Below are positions 34,126-45,992 of a DNA stretch of 64,000 bases, piece by piece. Origin of the DNA: Marsupella aquatica (Eukaryota > Marchantiophyta); assembly GCA_973895155.1 (NCBI GenBank), contig OZ316891.1, forward strand, positions 19,220,001 through 19,284,000, read 5' to 3'. The stretch's first letter is position 1. Each line of letters opens with the position of its first letter. The position numbers and the translations under genes are program-made. Under the pieces are notes generated by a model. The model was not told where the DNA came from and did not search any database. It worked only from the letters and a program-made list of their open reading frames with translations.

Positions 34126-34771
34126 AATTTGTCCTGTCGACGAATTTACAGACTTCATGCCACACGCGAGTCGGCAACTATTGTAAGTATACTGTACAAC
34201 TGAATTCTAGCCATTTACATGATTGTATGGATTTTAATGGGGTATCCTGTTCACGCGATCATTACTTGAAGTGTTCTAAGCAGCTCTAATTCTCAAGTAT
34301 ACACCTGAGGCTTTAGCAGAATTAATGAATTGCAGCCAGGCTGTTCGAATTGGTGACTATCATCATTTCCTTCGAGATCTCCACTTGATCTCTGGGCGCA
34401 TTCAAGCTAACAAGCTCATAGGTATGAACAGATCCTGAGTTTCATGGGCCTGCGTATGGACGTCACTCACAATTCACATTCTGCGAGCACACTTTCTAAC
34501 ACACAGTTGTTTGGACTGTCGCAAGGGTTGCTAGCGAGAACTCGGACTTGCTGGAGGATCTTTTTCGGCAATGGAGTATTCATCATGGAGTATTCAGCAT
34601 GTGAAATAGTAGTAGCTAGGGTTCGCTCGTTTGCAGTGTAAGGTAAGTCGACGAGGAAGAGGATTGCAGAACTTTTACCAGTTTTGTACGCATTATTTGA
34701 AGGTGGCCAACAATTCAACATCGCCATCGCCTTTTATCTTGGTATTGCATGGATTCGTTTTCCTCGTCCAC
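34126..34771 (+). CDS. unidentified gene, four phase-compatible exons (partial model)
   Basis: Four short open stretches have GT-AG borders and matching phase: 34126-34182, 34284-34421, 34507-34575 and 34670-34771, with introns of 101, 85 and 94 bp. The joined reading contains LQTSCHTRVGNYS, LKYTPEALAELMNC, AVRIGDYHHFLRDLHLISG, VVWTVARVASENSDLL and LLPVLYALFEGGQQFNIAIA, all typical of a folded helical protein. Exon 3 could instead run to a TGA at 34602, giving a shorter C-terminus; the exon 3 donor (A/GTATTC) is weak. The first exon begins in phase 1 and the last ends in phase 1, so more exons must exist on both sides. I do not recognise the family. It overlaps an F-box relic on the other strand. 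Confidence 0.35.
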
Positions 34772-35144
34772 GTGAGTAAAATCTGGCAGCAGGTGCAAGA
34801 TGGTGTGGCAACACCTGAGCCCTGTCTCTCTCAACTCCATTGGCTTTCATGGCATAAAATCTGGACGCCGTTAGTGGCGCTGAGTGTGCACAACCAGCAC
34901 GAATGCGAGCATCAAAGACATCTTTGCTTCTCACTGCTTGCTGCCAACAAGTACTTAGGGACGCGAGCAGGTACAAGTATCTGCCTGGCAATTTTGTAAG
35001 AACTTTGTTGATTGTTATATCATTGGGCAAGCCGGGAAGAAGACATTCTTTATTGTAGTCTCCCCACCATTGCTGCCACTGCAGCATTTCGGGCCTGCTA
35101 CTTTCCTGGCGGTGCATTGCAGCTCTAGGAGTCATTTCTGTCAC
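34734..35144 (-). pseudogene. F-box/kelch relic
   Basis: The frame starts at an ATG at 35144. About 30 residues in, it carries an F-box closely similar in layout to that of the gene at 1.5-2.2 kb: LLPGLPNDITINKVLTKLPG, then LLASLSTCWQQAVRSKDVF and DARIRAG. The expected next stretch (TLVIIxHL in the other copy) is found in a different frame as LVVHTQ, directly followed by a stop. So a frameshift and a nonsense change separate the F-box from any kelch part, and no kelch motif is visible beyond. A decayed member of the same family. Confidence 0.6.
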
Positions 35145-38100
35145 AAGGAAGTCCCTCTAGCTTTCAATCAATGCGCAGGTTCGAGCAATTTTCTTTCAGC
35201 ATTCCTCATGTTTTGCCTTCGGCATCGAAATAAGACACTGGGTTATGTCAATCTGCAACCATTGGCAACAAAGATCAGCTCAATTGTAAGACGATGTTTC
35301 CACCTTCGCATAGAAGAAACTTGGCCAGTAAACTAGCTCAAACTCCAAGGTGTCGTGCTTGTTAAACTTTCTTCTCAAGAAAAGAAAGCTCCGTCCAATA
35401 GCGATACTGGCCCTCATACATATCAGAGGGTTCCACTGCCTATGCCATCAAAGACCGAGTAGAAAATTTCAATGTCCATACACACATAATGTCTTGTTAA
35501 TTTCAATCCGAAAGGATTTATATCATATGTAGGCTTGCTTCAGCATACACCGAAGGCTCTTCAAGGCACTCCATTTGCAAATGTGAAGTAATTAAAACTG
35601 AAATAAGAAACCCCTCCTGTCAGGCTTTTCGGGAAACATATGTTCTATGAAGTACTTTCCAAATGCCGTAGAATTCTTCAATTTGCGAGTTGAGAATTCA
35701 CTTGTCAAGACCAAAGTTCATAGGAAACCAATGTGTGAGTGAGCTTGAGCTAAGATATTGAAGAGTATTCTAAAAGTACTTAAGTGTACTCATGAATTAC
35801 TGTCATTCCGGGACTAGGGTTAGGGCTTTGCTCATATGGTGCGTTTCCTGCCAGACATATCCTTCCAGACAAGGCTTTGTGACGACAGAGAGACGAGAGG
35901 GATCATCATCATTTCTCTTCTAGTCTACTGTTAATAGTGTTCAGGTATAGGATTGGAAAAAGCTTCAACGAGAGCGCTCGGTATAACCGAAGGCGACACT
36001 ACGACGTCACTTCTGGCACGTTCTTGATCTAACAAGATACTCGACATTGGGTCTCGTGAATAAGTTTTGACAGTGTTCTCGAATGAATCGATCCTTACGT
36101 CATGACAGTTTCGTTCATTGAGTATCGAACGATGTTCAGAGCAATAGCATAAAGGAAATCAGAGACAACCCAATTGAGAGGCTTCAGTCCAATTCTCCAT
36201 ATCTACTCTCCCCTATCTAGACTTCTCTTCTGTCCCCGCTTGTCCCTAAGTCGACCCTGTATTTTCATTTGAACCCTGTTTTGTTTTTCTCTCTAATAAT
36301 AGCATCCGGTTGTTTCATTCAGTTTTACTTCCAATTGGATTATCGTTGCTGCTGCTTCAATGCTTCTTCAATGCGTAATTCAATGCTAGACAGATTTTGA
36401 AAGCGCTGATCTCAGAGTCTCTCTGAAGCTTCACTTGACCAGAAGATGGCTTTGGCAAAAGCATCGACTATAGGAAAAAGAGCAATTAGATCACCTACCT
36501 GGCTTCATTGTTACTTTCCTCGATGGGAACTTCTGAAAATTGGAACGACAGATTTCATTTTGGATATGGCGACTTTCTCAACAAAATGAGCTACAGAGAT
36601 CTATCCTCCCTTGACTAACGAGTTGAAGTTATGAATGCTGCTTCATCACTGAAAGTCTTGGTACAGAGAGCCATCATTGAGAGTTGTAGGAATGAAATTC
36701 ACTCCTATACTATCCGTCACCCAAAATCAAACCTTTCTAAAGCTCTACACAAAAGAGTTAGATTGAATTCATCCTCCTGCGTTTCTTGTGATAAGATCCA
36801 GTCAGTGCCGCGACAAGAATCCACACACGACTATCATATCGTCGCCAATTCCCACTCTGACCCCAAAGAAAGACAATAATTCAACCCCTCAGAAGCTAAA
36901 ACTATGTGAAAGAGGTTGAGACCAATCAGGCTAGAGAACGGATTGGTGAAAATGACATTCTAACGAATAGCCATCCTCACCAATCCGTTGGGATAACTAT
37001 GAGTCGAATGATCTCGATTGGGGAATAATTGTCCCAAAAATTGGAAAGCAAAGAATGTTCGGCATTCGGGAAGGGGTAAACTTAAAAACAGCGCAGTACT
37101 CGACGATATATACACTACAAAGAAATTTGAGGGGAAGATGAAAACGTGAGCGGTAATGGACGAAACTCACTATGTATTGAACAAAACTCGTGCAGAACAG
37201 ATGCCAGATTTTCACCCCAAAAGTTTGCACAGTAGAAAGATGTTCACTACGTCAATTACTCAATGTGGCCAGTTGTGGCTATCGTTTGTTGGTACTTGAC
37301 CACATGCGCGTTAGACTTTCTAACCAATTTGTTTTGGTAAGAGTAAAATTCGAAGCCTTCTCTTCGATGAGATAGACGAGAATGACGTAGACGGGACGAG
37401 CGACAAGCTCCTCATAAATGGCAAGGATTTGCATACCCGGCCGAATGAACTGGTCAAGAGAAAGAAAGATTCTACCGCTCTCAGACCGCTTCTTAAAAAC
37501 CTGACTCGGATTCGCAGAAGACAGCGTTTAAAAAAAAACATCGCTTAGATGACTCTCAATTGTCGAGAAGCTGAAAGCGCATATTGGGAATGAGAGTAAA
37601 ATTTACGTTTCCATCAGAGCGATTCTTCTGAAAACGAAGGGTGCACGCAAACTGAACTAATAAAGCCGAGAAGTCAGACGCAAGGCTTGAAATTCTCCAG
37701 CAAACCCCGCAGAAAACCCGTTTCCTGATAGTAGCCGACTCTCTACAGAAGAATTGAGAAGAAACTCACGAATCATGAAGGTGAAGCACCTAAAATTGGA
37801 TAATTACTCCGAATATTATCTCCACTACCTGCTTGCGCTATGGACTCCATCCACGGCAGCGTCGCAATGAAACCGAAGATATATCTCCAAAATCCATCCT
37901 GGCTAACGCCGCAGTAAGCAAACAACGAGAAGGCTCCCTGCAGGGTTTATAATGCTCTGTTGGCTCTCTAGGGTCTCGCTAGAGGCAAAACGAAAGATCT
38001 CGTTACACAGTTGGGAAGCAAGTTCCAATTAAGCAATTCTTCTGACAAAGGATCGTCGAGTAGGCCGACGCTTACCTCCTGTTCCGTCATGATTTGAATT

Positions 38101-40774
38101 CCATAAGTGACGGAACGGTACATTTAGGATGGTGAATTCTCTGCAATATAATTCTGTCCCGTGGACAAGGGACAAGGGGACTAAATATTCCGAACACATG
38201 CAAACAAGAAGGCACAGCCGCACGGCCAAGCGTGGAAGATTTAAATCATGTAATCATGCGTGAGGAATTCGATACATCAATATCTCATGCTGGAGTCCGT
38301 TCAGGTCACATACCACAGGGAAGGGCGAGAACACGCTAACCTCGAGTTGTTACAGTAGTATGACGCCGTGGAGCAGACCATATATGGAAGAAGCGGACGA
38401 AGATATGGGAGACATCGATGATAATCGCACTGACCGCTTCATCTAGAAGTAATACACGGACGTCCTTTCCATGCTCCTCGCCCTTGAAAGATCCACAGAG
38501 TTCTCACCCGGACAGTAGTAACAGGCTTGATATAGCTTCAAGTCCTTGAAGGTAAATGAAACCAGATGAATTTGCTCCGGGGATCAACAATTGGTCGGAT
38601 CTCCAGAAAATTCTTCATAGTCTCAGCGGTGATGAAATTCCTCTGTAAACGACCCTTGAAACTTCCCCTGCTTATGTCCAGGAAGAGGAAGAAACCCCAA
38701 TTCAGAGAGGGACCCAACACGTTCCTGTCGGTACGTGCTCCTCGAAATGAAGCGATGATATCTCTTTCACCACACCGCTTGCTTCATCACTTCATTAGTG
38801 GATAGTTCTAGACATGGCATCTCTTCAAAGTACGCTTTCCAAATGCAATTTACGATTATATTCAAACGATGCTTTCCAGATGTCCCATCAAAGATTGAAT
38901 CCTGCCGTATTTGGTGGGACATACAGTATCCAGCCGGCTTGCTGGTCAGAACGGAGAATGAGGATGATTGCGTGCGTAGTCACAATTCTTCCTCTTAATA
39001 AACACGCATCAATCTGCGTAACATACTGTTGCTCTCGCCTTCCAGAAAAATGGAATTGAATGAAGAGGAGCACAGTCTTCTAGGCAGTGGACGAGCCGTC
39101 CCAATTACAGTTTGCGGAGGTCGCTATTTGCGGACAACTCACTGGATATGGATGCAGGGAACGATGCAGCGGACTATCCTATGTGGTGACCGAGGGATTA
39201 CATACACAACACTTGCTCCAATTATTCGCTTTTGTCCGTCTTGTCCGCCCAACTACATTCAGGTCCTCAGGATTGTAGCGCTCCGTTCGATGGAATCCCG
39301 CCACACTCGTCGGGCGTGTCTCTAGAGATTCGAGCAAAAAGGCTGCATTAGCTGTCTAATGCGCTTTCTTTATCGAGAGGTTATACACTCTGAAATGTAC
39401 AACACCTTTCCCAAGTGAGATTATGCATTTCTCTGAGGTGCTGTGAACTCTGACGATATCTTTTATCCAATCTAAAGTATCTTTTCATACATGCTGCACG
39501 ACTGTTGCCTACGGAATATTATATAAAGTTAGTATCTATCTCAACCTTATCATAAATTAGTCTGAATGGATACTATGAGTGTTCTCTGATTTACCGTAAG
39601 TCGATTTCCACGATGCAGGGTTCTGGAGTTTCCCTCCTTAATAAGCAGTGTGAATAAGAGTTTTCCACTCGTCTCTTCGGGGCCTAAAGAAGGCCTGGGC
39701 GTGTCGTGTCACTCTTCGAACCAAAAGGCTATCAGGATTAAAAGCACACGTTATCTTTGCCCTCACTACGTTCACTTCAGGTGCTACCATCAGCAATGTC
39801 GGAGGCACGCCTGAAAGATTCAAACGCGCACACACTAATTGCAAAAAGGTCGCCAAATGGTCGTGTACTTTAGCTATCAAAAAAGTACTCCGTCTTCACC
39901 TGTGGAATGCCCCCTTCCGAAGAACAATTTCCTTTCCTACAGAGCAGCGCAAATTGCAAATCTCTAGAGAACGGCTAATATGACGTCGTTTAGAATGTTC
40001 TTTGTTGTCGTCGAACTGGAGTGCACAGTAGCTCCAACAGGATGTGGAGCGAATAAACGGCATGCGAAGGAAGTGAGGAAACCACCAGACTTTCTAGCGG
40101 TCGACGATTAGAAGTTACTCTCAAGATTTCTTCGGAAAAGCTTTAGGTCCAGGGAACGCGATGGCATGATGGTTTGGGAACCGGTGGCCCGATGGTTTGG
40201 GAACCCGTAACTTCGTAGTTAACCTGTCCACCTCCGGATCGAGTTGTTTACTAGGCTGCTAAATGCCTGGGAACTGCTCCAGAAGCTATTTCTGTGATTG
40301 CATCTCCATTGGTTGAATAATTGGGAGGATAAGTAAGTGTACCATAATCCATGTGGGGGTGCGTCTCGTCGACAATTGTTAAACAGGGGCGCTCGGATCG
40401 AATGTTTCTTTGCTCTAGAGAGAGCAGCTTCATGTCGAAAACGAGGGCGCCTGAATCAAATCTTTGTTCTAGAGTCAACGAGGGCAATTCCCTTTCTTGT
40501 CTTCAATTATTGTAAAATCCAGAGCACTTTGTTCTAAATAGAGTCGAAGGGGCCAACTCCCTTTGCTAGCAAAACTTGCCGTAAAGCTTTGAAAATCGAG
40601 ATGAAACTGGAACTTTTATAGCGCTGTCCAAACAGGTCCTAGCTCTTGACTTGCAAAATTTCTGCGTAACTGTGGGATGATGAAGATCTTTTCCCCAGCG
40701 ACCATTTTCATAGCTCCTCTCGCGCTTTGTATAAAACGGGGACCTACCTACATCATGCATGGCGGGCAGTAACC
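35145..40774. other. intergenic, no supported gene
   Basis: A few exon-like stretches lie at 35178-35285 (between a CAG and GTAAGACG) and 35339-35465, possibly downstream exons of the unidentified plus-strand gene at 34 kb, but I could not connect them by phase. 36-40.7 kb shows no domain on either strand. Confidence 0.35.
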
Positions 40775-42281
40775 TCACTTGATTTCGACCTTTAAGGGAG
40801 GGGGGCATATCGGAGGAACGTTTGACTGAGGTGGTTGCTGCGCAGCAAGGTATTGGAGGAGTTCAAAAAAGCGGGCTTGTACGTATGCAGAACTCTTGTG
40901 CCAGTAGAAGAGAGCATAGTCTCCTGCCTTCGATTTCATGTCCTTCAGGTTCTGATCTATCTCCTCTTCATATTGGGCCACAAACGGTCTCACGAAAGTG
41001 GAGTAGATATACGTTGTTCCCTGGATGCACACAACGGACGTTAAATTCTCCCTTCTTCCGCTGGAATGGCAGGAGAAGAACAAGATGAGCAGCACATGTG
41101 AGCGCCAGATGGGAAGATAGCTTGGACAGAATGATCCAGAAGGCTCAATTTACACGAGTTTCATTACAGAGTTCCGCATACCTTGGTTTTGGGATACCAC
41201 AGATATATAATGAAGGCGAGTTTCGCCTCTGCATACAAAGGAATCCTGCGATAGAGGGTTTCCGTGAAGGGTTACCTTAACAATACTTATCAATACTCGA
41301 CATAAAGAATGAAGTAACTGGCCCACCGAAGGTCGTAAGCAGAGTTCAACCTTCCACAATTATGTTAGCTCTAAATTTGACTGATTTTCAGAATTTCAAT
41401 AGCTTCAACGTCTGCACACTGTATATTGAATGACTACCAAGTTTCCAGGTCAGAGATTTCCAGCCGCTTATTACTAGGAGACATGTATGGAGAGAGTCAG
41501 GGGTTTTAGGTTCTCGCATGTACCATGATATTAATGCATCTCCCAACCTTTCCGCCACAGTGACCACTGCGATGATCATCCTGAAGGCCAAATCAGGACG
41601 AAGACATTCATAAGATTCAGGTCGTGTACTGGTGACTGATCGCTTGAGTGGACATCATACCTTTGCGGTCATCGCACAAAAAAGTACATTGCAGATCACC
41701 TTCCCCCTTAATTAATTCAAGGAGCTAGAGTGACACAACCACATCCAAAACTAGATACACATCTGGTTATTTGAATGGATTTGAAATGTCATTTCCAAGG
41801 GAGAAAAATGGAGGTCCAAGATTCAAGAAAAATTGGACGGTCACGCTCCTACTGCCTGGAATATTCAAATCGACAATGCCATCTGAGCTTGAGGTTTACC
41901 AGTATTGACACCAAAAGCGAAGATGGTCTTGATCTGGACGTTTCGTCTCGACGCATTTGAAGCATTCATACGCAGGGTACAGATATCCTAGCACCATTCT
42001 GCAAAGTGAAACAGAGTACCAAGTTCCATGAAGTCCTGTCATAGTGCACCAAGAAACCTGGACGAAAGTCGAATCGATCACGACAATAACACCGATTCTT
42101 TCGACCAGGTTCACAGAAAAATTGAGCACAACATAATAAGCTTAATGTGATGAAATTGAGCTCCGTGGCATTAGGGAGTACGAAGCAATCATTTCATCCA
42201 GTTTCACAATCCTCCTGTGTTTAAACCTGGACAGCGGCGTGGAAACGCTTACATTGTGCCTCTGATGATAATTGACCCCAT
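40775..42281 (-). CDS. HVA22-like (TB2/DP1/REEP family) ER membrane protein, five exons
   Basis: HVA22/REEP/Yop1 proteins insert a hairpin into the ER membrane and shape tubules; several plant members respond to abscisic acid and stress. Exons on the minus strand: 42281-42253, 41998-41900, 41580-41524, 41245-41182, 41020-40775. All introns are GT-AG and phases match, giving 164 aa. The start MGSIIIRGT aligns with the MIGSFLTRG start of plant relatives. Then come the diagnostic YLYPAYECFKCVE, LRFWCQYW, AERLGDALISW, the AKLAFIIYLWYPKTK segment, GTTYIYSTFVRPFV, and the amphipathic YEEEIDQNLKDMKSKAGDYAL. The tail is short and Pro-rich (PPQSNVPPICPPPLK). The stop overlaps a possible donor (AAGTGAGG), so a longer spliced tail is conceivable. 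Layout fits the HVA22-h/i subgroup. Confidence 0.9.
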
Positions 42282-45245
42282 GAGATCCAACACACAATGC
42301 ACCTGGACGATTTCAAACAGTCTCCTCCCGTAGAGTTTAACCCTGTTCATATCAGCAGTGTCAGTTCACAATTTTCCCAGCAGACGATAATCTTTCATCA
42401 GAAAATATGACATGGAATTGACGAGAAGTGTTGCAAGTTTTGATAGGTCCAGAAAATCCAATTAGGGATGCTGACAAGAAACTGTTGCCAGTAGGCACAC
42501 CAAAGCACATATGTAAGCTCACCAGTTTACATCCTGACTAGCCTCGATTTCTGCTGGAAAATTCTCAGCTTGGACATTCTTTTTGATCCAAGCTTTGTCA
42601 GGACGAAAACAAAGATAACCATATACTTGCTTCTTCTCCTTCGTCACGAGTGCTCTCGATGCGAATGAGTCCCATAGACAGATACCATTAGAGCTTGTTC
42701 CCTGAAGTGATATGCCCTCCTTGGTAGTTTTAAGAACCTGGATCAATGCCTCTCAAAGTAGCCAGATTGCCCCTCCAGAAGGTCTTCAGAAGGTTCCTGG
42801 CTGACTCAAGATTTGGGCCATGAAGCAGTCACAAGGCTGCCTTTGCTGCATTGATGTTTACTTGTCGCGCATGCTACCTCTCCTTTCGAAGTGCAGAAAA
42901 CAGAGACTGCCGCTGTCACAGCGCCATACATGCCACTGCTCCATCGTATAATCTCCTGGTAGAGAGATTCCGGGTGGACAAACCCTCAGCACGCTTCGTA
43001 TCCCCTCACTGCCATGTTACTTTGGTGAAGCAGCTCTAATGTCTTCGAGGTTGGATACCTGTCGGCCTGCGGGGTGGAGAAACAGGTGTGGGGAATCTGT
43101 AGGCTAAGACAAGGGTGGTTGAAGGGACTACCCTCTACATATATCCGAAAACGAAAATTTGGCTCCGAAGAACAACCTTCGTTGAGGAGAGGGTTTAGAG
43201 GAAGTGCGTAAGATAGGCATACAAACGGGGAAAAATGAATGGATCAAAATGGAATTGAGAGTACTCGGGGACCAATCGGGACCAGGATCAAATATTGAAG
43301 AAGGCCAAGATATTCTCCTTTCATAAGAAAAAGAATGAAGGAAAGAAGTACTAAAGAGAACTAGGCCAAGTCTGTATCACTACTTTCACACCAAAGTAGA
43401 AAAGATGCATAGTAGACGCGTGGATTTCCCGTCCAAGAGACAACAAAACGAAATCGAGCAGACTTGTAATGATCCGCTCACAATCTAGAGACATGCCGAA
43501 GTGATTCTATTGTTGATCCCCGACAAATAAGAGGAGAATTTCCTCCACTCGAATGACTTCGGTAACCATAAGACCATCGCTTCAGTTCCACAAACGAGGC
43601 CAGGCTTGTGAGATGCAAACACGCTGGAACGACATGACTAGCAAACCAGTGACTGGTCGAAGATCTCAAAGAACACCCTAATCGTAAAATCCAACTCACC
43701 GTTGCGTAGATGAGAAAATTGAAATGGAAGGATAAGGTCCGAAGGTCGGGTTGGGAGTCAGACGCAGTTCGAAAATTTCGAAATTTCACCTCACGTTATT
43801 CCTAACTCTCCCTACACTGAAAAGACTTCTCTTAAAGTACCATTTGCCTGCGAGAGCGGAACGTGAAGATCTCTATAGTCATCACAACAGCGGACAATTT
43901 AGCCACTTTCCACAAGTCAGTATTGATTCCCAATCCGACAATTGGAACGGCATCCGCAGAGACTTATACTAAAAGCTTCGACCCGCTCGACTATCATCCC
44001 CGTCCCTCCACACGACTTGGCTAGTTCCAGCAAGAATGTTTGAATTTGACTTGCTAGTCAGGGACGGGATTCGACACGGGACTTCATGCAAAAATTCCAA
44101 ATCTCTCAATTGTGAAATCCGTGCCCAGAATTCGCGGTTCTATGTGGATTTTCGGGGGAAACAATGACCGCGAATTCGGACGCCAAGGCACAAATTGTCC
44201 AACGAATTCTTCAGGTCCTCGGTCCTTACGTCTTATAAAGAACCACCACATACGAACGCTTGAGAAAGATATCCACAGAATGAAGAAAAGTTTAGTAATA
44301 TGCAAACCCCTATCCGATCAGGTGTTGAATTTTAGGGTAGAGTAATTCATGTTATCTCTAGCAAGCACGTCTTGTGCCCAGGAAGAGGCAAGCAGACAGA
44401 CAAACCTATATACCCAGAAATTCCGTTTACGAGTGCGGTAGAAACGAGTTCGATAGGGCCTTGAAAAGCAGATTCAACGACATTACCTTTAAAATAAGAA
44501 CGAAAGGTCACTACAAGGGAAACGGACAAGCCGGCCTCTGTTTCTCCAGAGCGTTCTCCGGCAGAATGCAATGGCATACAATGCCGCAGGAACAAGTCGG
44601 ATCATGAGTAAATTAGTCCAGCTCTGCAAATTCTGCACATGTAGGCTTCATCGTTGCTACTTACTCAGGTAGATTGGTCGAACCAAATTAATCCAACCAT
44701 TGGTGAGATCATGTGCCAATGAAGTCAATCGTTACAAAAACAACCAATCGACCCGAATCAATCAATCCATCCATCGATAGACGAATCCGAATTGATCCAC
44801 GCAGAACGAATCGCACCAATCCAATTCAACGATCGATGGATGAATCTAATTGGTACAAGAAGCTTCAAATCGTTCTCACCAAAACAGCGACCGTTCCATT
44901 GGCTTCTCAATGACGCCTAGAATGGACATTCCATCCAAGGAAAGATCGCGACGCCAACAATTGATGCGCTAATTCACAAAGTACACTAGAACCGAAAAAT
45001 TGCCGTCAGTCCATCCGTCACGACCGTTTTCACCTGATAGTGTAGTTACCTTCGCCGTTAACAACTCACTTGCTTCTCGACCTCAGAAAAATTCCACAGA
45101 AAGCTCGACGCGAATGCTCCAGAAGACATCCGCCAGAGGTACGCTTCTCGCGACCCTCTCGCGTGGAACATCCTCGAACTCTGGAAGACGAACGTCTCAT
45201 CTTCATCGCACCGTTCTTCGGGAGAAAAAGTGGGGCCCGTGTCGG
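42282..45245. other. intergenic between HVA22-like and HSP90 (divergent)
   Basis: Contains the promoters of two divergently transcribed genes. One unexplained exon-like stretch on the minus strand, 42746-42523, ends at a good donor (CTG/GTGAGC) and could be an upstream exon of the HVA22-like gene or an orphan. Simple-sequence aatcaatcaatccatccatc lies near 44760. Confidence 0.45.
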
Positions 45246-45303
45246 GAATGTTCTTATCGGAGCAGAAGCTCCGCCGTACAGTAGACAGATGTCCAGAACG
45301 TTC
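45246..45303 (+). promoter_or_regulatory. two upstream heat shock half-element pairs
   Basis: GAATGTTC at 45246-45253 and GAACGTTC at 45296-45303 both fit the GAAnnTTC core bound by heat shock factors. They lie about 690-750 bp before the HSP90 ATG. Confidence 0.5.
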
Positions 45304-45668
45304 TTGCCCTCGAATACACTGATACGGAAGAGACTGCGATTTTCGGCTTCTTACGATTCTCGTTAGTTCGTATCTGGATCGTCGATTCTATGGATCGGCG
45401 GTCCACAGAAGAATTCTCTCGAAGTATGAAATTATGAGCTTACTGTGATTTGGAGCCCAGGAAGAATCGACGGACGGTGCCTCGAGAACCGTCTGCAGAC
45501 CGTCGAACGAAACGTGACGGAGTACCGAGAGGGGATGTTTTACCGTCGGTCCTGAAGGACGGTGGCTAGGTGCTGTTGGTGGAGCCGTCGAGCCGGGTTG
45601 CCACTGTACCAAGTGGATGCCGTCCGTGGTGCGGTCGACGACGCGAGGGCGACGAATCAATCTGTGGA

Positions 45669-45681
45669 GAAAGTTCTCGAA
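45669..45681 (+). promoter_or_regulatory. heat shock element of HSP90
   Basis: GAAAGTTCTCGAA is a perfect three-unit GAAnnTTCnnGAA element, 51 bp upstream of the TATA-like box. This spacing is typical of heat-inducible plant promoters and predicts regulation by heat shock factors. Confidence 0.8.
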
Positions 45682-45731
45682 CGCTCCACAGCTTCGGCGG
45701 GAAGGCTCCGATGCCTCCCCTCGTAGTCCAA

Positions 45732-45737
45732 TATAAG
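45732..45737 (+). promoter_or_regulatory. HSP90 TATA-like box
   Basis: TATAAG within ccaatataagcag, giving a predicted transcription start near 45762 and a 5'UTR of about 230 bases. Confidence 0.6.
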
Positions 45738-45861
45738 CAGAGTTCCACTCCTCCAGCCAGCAATTGGAAACGATTTGGCGAAGTGTGTTCTGTTGACAAT
45801 TCACTCCTACTCAAGAGTTTGTACATACCGCTCTGCAGATTGCGGTCCGCAAATTGATTTC

Positions 45862-45934
45862 AATTTCTTTCGTTCAGTTTCTTCACTACTTTCAGCTCTC
45901 AATTTCTTTCGTCTAGTTTCTTCACTACTTTCAG
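45862..45934 (+). repeat. duplicated pyrimidine-rich 34-mer in the HSP90 5'UTR
   Basis: The units at 45862-45895 and 45901-45934 start aatttctttcgt and end cactactttcag. They are nearly identical. Each ends like a 3' splice site (pyrimidine tract plus CAG), so the duplication may create twin acceptors for a 5'UTR intron, or may simply be a CT-rich leader that favours translation. Confidence 0.85.
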
Positions 45935-45992
45935 GTCTCGAGCTCGGCAGGAATCGTCAGGTGATCGCTGCTGTCCTTAAGGTTTAGGAGGT

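Noticed and set aside
45861-45940. Possible CRISPR-like or satellite repeat
   Set aside because: Only two 34-bp copies with a 5-bp gap in a eukaryotic 5'UTR; a simple duplication explains it.
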